Shown in pieces: positions 5,804-6,970 of a stretch of 6,970 nucleotides of DNA. Under the pieces are notes generated by a model, which saw only the letters and a list, made by a program, of their open reading frames with translations, ran no database searches and had not been told where the DNA came from. Every line of letters begins with the position of its first letter. Within the stretch, counting starts at the first letter, position 1. The translations under genes and the position numbers were made by a program. This DNA comes from Bacillota bacterium (GTDB lineage Bacteria; Bacillota; Bacilli; Alicyclobacillales; Alicyclobacillaceae), in assembly GCA_021820805.1 (NCBI GenBank), contig JAKADF010000172.1, positions 1 through 6,970 on the forward strand, read 5' to 3'.

Positions 5804-6865
5804 ATGGGGAAACGGTCTATCGGTACTGCACTTATTGCCCTGTTATCGCGTAGTACAATCGGTGGCTGCGGAGTTACTCATAAAGAACAGAGTACGTTTA
5901 AAATGGATAAGACAAGCGGATCGTCAAATGAATCTATAACTAACACCAAAAACGCGTCCTCCCATACAGCACACCAAAATAATGGAAATACAAATTTAAC
6001 CATATCAAGAAAGTCAGCATCGACAGAAAATAATGGAGAGACAAATAAAGGGTCGGCTGTCTCCACCGCGTCAAGTAAAACGGATGTAGGAGTAGTATCA
6101 AACGATTTGAATGCATCAAGTAATGCCGACACAGTAAGTTCTAGTCTTGCAAACACTGGGGATGCAAATAACAGCACCGACAATGTTACTGACACTAACA
6201 CTAGCACTAGTACTAGTACCGAACCTTCTAAAGCTTTGAGTACCGATAATAGAAAAGTTGGTCAGTCAACACAAAATGCACATTTTGTTCCGGAGATTTT
6301 TAGCGTACCTGCAGGTGAGGTTGCTCTCACAATCGATGATGGACCGTCTCCGTACACAGAACAGATTATTTCGGTTTTAAACGAATTTCACGTGAAAGCA
6401 ACGTTCTTTTTTGTAGGGAGTGAGGTAAAGCAGTTTCCAGACGCAGTACGCATGGCTGTGCAAAGCGGTGAGGAAATTGGAGACCATACGGAAGACCATC
6501 CCGAGTTAACCCACCTGTCAAAAGCTGCCCAGGCACAAGAAATCGAGGAATGTAAGAATGATATTGCATTATACGACCCTTTGCCTATAACTTTATTCCG
6601 ACCCCCGTATGAATTAATGAACCACAATACACTTGATATTTTAGCGAACGATCATATGGCGCTGGCACTTTGGAATCGTGATCCTAAGGATTGGGCTGCA
6701 AAGACTCCTAAACAGATTGTAAACGCAATTCTTGACGATAACCCATCTGGGGGCGTTTTTGATTTGCATGATAAACAAATGACACTTCAAGCTTTGCCGG
6801 AAATTTTGAGCGGTTTAGAGGCACAGCATCTTAAAATAGTCCTTCTTCCTGAGCCTTTTCATTAA
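5804..6865 (+). CDS. Predicted lipoprotein polysaccharide deacetylase (NodB/CE4) with a Ser/Thr/Asn-rich linker
   Basis: ATG 5804 follows AAGGAG (5789-5794) with 9-base spacing. A longer open frame from TTG 5711 has no ribosome site and would bury the signal sequence. The product is 353 residues. Residues 1-22 read as a lipoprotein signal (KR, hydrophobic stretch, IGGC with Cys22 as the lipidated residue), but Arg16 interrupts the core, so export is somewhat uncertain. Residues about 28-160 are Ser/Thr/Asn-rich, probably a flexible spacer across the wall. The NodB domain (about 170-350) shows LTIDDGP with Asp178 and Asp179, GDHTEDHPEL with metal ligands His228 and His232, RPPY (266-269), DPKDW, and DLHD with His322. 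These match the five CE4 motifs, with TIDDGP for TFDDGP and RPPYE for RPPYG, so it should be an active metal-dependent deacetylase. Family substrates are N- or O-acetylated sugars: peptidoglycan, chitin-like chains, or exopolysaccharide. Following the sortase and hydrolase, it probably acts on the same envelope. Confidence 0.9.
   Translation: MGKRSIGTALIALLSRSTIGGCGVTHKEQSTFKMDKTSGSSNESITNTKNASSHTAHQNNGNTNLTISRKSASTENNGETNKGSAVSTASSKTDVGVVSNDLNASSNADTVSSSLANTGDANNSTDNVTDTNTSTSTSTEPSKALSTDNRKVGQSTQNAHFVPEIFSVPAGEVALTIDDGPSPYTEQIISVLNEFHVKATFFFVGSEVKQFPDAVRMAVQSGEEIGDHTEDHPELTHLSKAAQAQEIEECKNDIALYDPLPITLFRPPYELMNHNTLDILANDHMALALWNRDPKDWAAKTPKQIVNAILDDNPSGGVFDLHDKQMTLQALPEILSGLEAQHLKIVLLPEPFH
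6194..6217 (+). repeat. Hexanucleotide tandem repeat inside the deacetylase linker
   Basis: Four adjacent copies of a six-base unit: ACTAAC, ACTAGC, ACTAGT, ACTAGT. They are in frame and encode Thr-Asn then three Thr-Ser pairs. Gain or loss of a unit would keep the reading frame and change only linker length. Confidence 0.75.
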
Positions 6866-6875
6866 ACAGATTATG

Positions 6876-6881
6876 TATAAT
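6876..6881 (+). promoter_or_regulatory. Consensus -10 element for the last gene
   Basis: A perfect TATAAT, preceded by TG, lies 10 bases after the deacetylase stop. No convincing -35 is found 16-18 bases upstream. Transcription would start near 6888, about 40 bases before the GTG at 6929. No terminator separates the two genes, so readthrough is also possible. Confidence 0.5.
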
Positions 6882-6928
6882 AGACTTGTAAATTCATGTT
6901 CGTAAATCGGTTCTAGGAAGTGGGATGT

Positions 6929-6970
6929 GTGAAAATAGTTTTGCTGTCGGGCGGCGGTCAGAAAAGACGA
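6929..6970 (+). CDS. Start of a probable nucleotidyltransferase (mannose-1-phosphate guanylyltransferase-like), truncated by the window
   Basis: GTG 6929 follows AGGAAG (6915-6920) with 8-base spacing. Only 14 residues are visible, MKIVLLSGGGQKRR. They resemble the N-terminal strand and nucleotide-binding loop of mannose-1-phosphate guanylyltransferases (MKIVLLSGGSGKRLWPLS in that family), which make GDP-mannose for cell-surface glycans. The loop differs at two positions (Gly for Ser, Gln for Gly) and has Arg where Leu is expected, so the call depends on sequence beyond the window. Its position after surface-polymer genes fits a glycan role. Confidence 0.5.
   Translation, partial: MKIVLLSGGGQKRR

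Noticed and set aside
5878..6207. Minus-strand open frame of 109 codons
   Set aside because: It mirrors the Ser/Thr/Asn-rich linker of the deacetylase. Low-complexity coding often leaves the opposite strand open.

Overview
The window reads as a Gram-positive chromosome segment of low to moderate GC, most likely Bacillales and plausibly Alicyclobacillaceae. The Gram-positive evidence is purine-rich Shine-Dalgarno sites, a sortase with an LPXTG-type substrate, a lipobox lipoprotein and a Bacillus-type CcdC. The family guess rests mainly on the secreted protein at 475-1509, whose two 'stalk' repeats carry the MPIWYVM/MPVWYVM core that I associate with Alicyclobacillus surface proteins. This is a recollection, not a search result. 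All genes are on the + strand.

Left part (1-2355): the 3' end of a GlcD-type FAD-linked oxidase (1-345); a promoter with an overlapping inverted repeat; a secreted stalk-domain protein (475-1509) whose Thr/Ser/Asn-rich tail seems to continue in the +1 frame to 1567; a probable terminator (1588-1634); then a monocistronic ccdC (1799-2293) with its own extended -10 promoter and a strong terminator (2330-2355).

Middle (2356-3082): a single isochorismatase-fold protein of the YecD type (2440-3015), closed by a long nested hairpin terminator (3035-3082).

Right part (3083-6970): a cell-surface module. A secreted SGNH/GDSL hydrolase (3184-4524) ends in MPETG, a hydrophobic helix and a basic tail. 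Sixteen bases later comes a sortase (4541-5707) with an unusual C-terminal extension of about 175 residues. Next is a predicted lipoprotein CE4 (NodB) polysaccharide deacetylase with a long Ser/Thr/Asn linker (5804-6865). Last is the start of a gene whose N-terminus resembles mannose-1-phosphate guanylyltransferase (from 6929). The inferred picture is a locus for trimming a cell-envelope glycan: the sortase anchors the esterase to the wall, the membrane-tethered deacetylase removes N-acetyl groups, and a sugar-nucleotide enzyme follows. The sortase-substrate pair is the best supported part; the shared glycan target is inference.

No rRNA, tRNA, CRISPR array, insertion sequence or phage gene was seen. 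No gene-free stretch exceeds 300 bases; the longest runs from 1510 to 1798 and holds the possible frameshifted tail, a terminator and the ccdC promoter.
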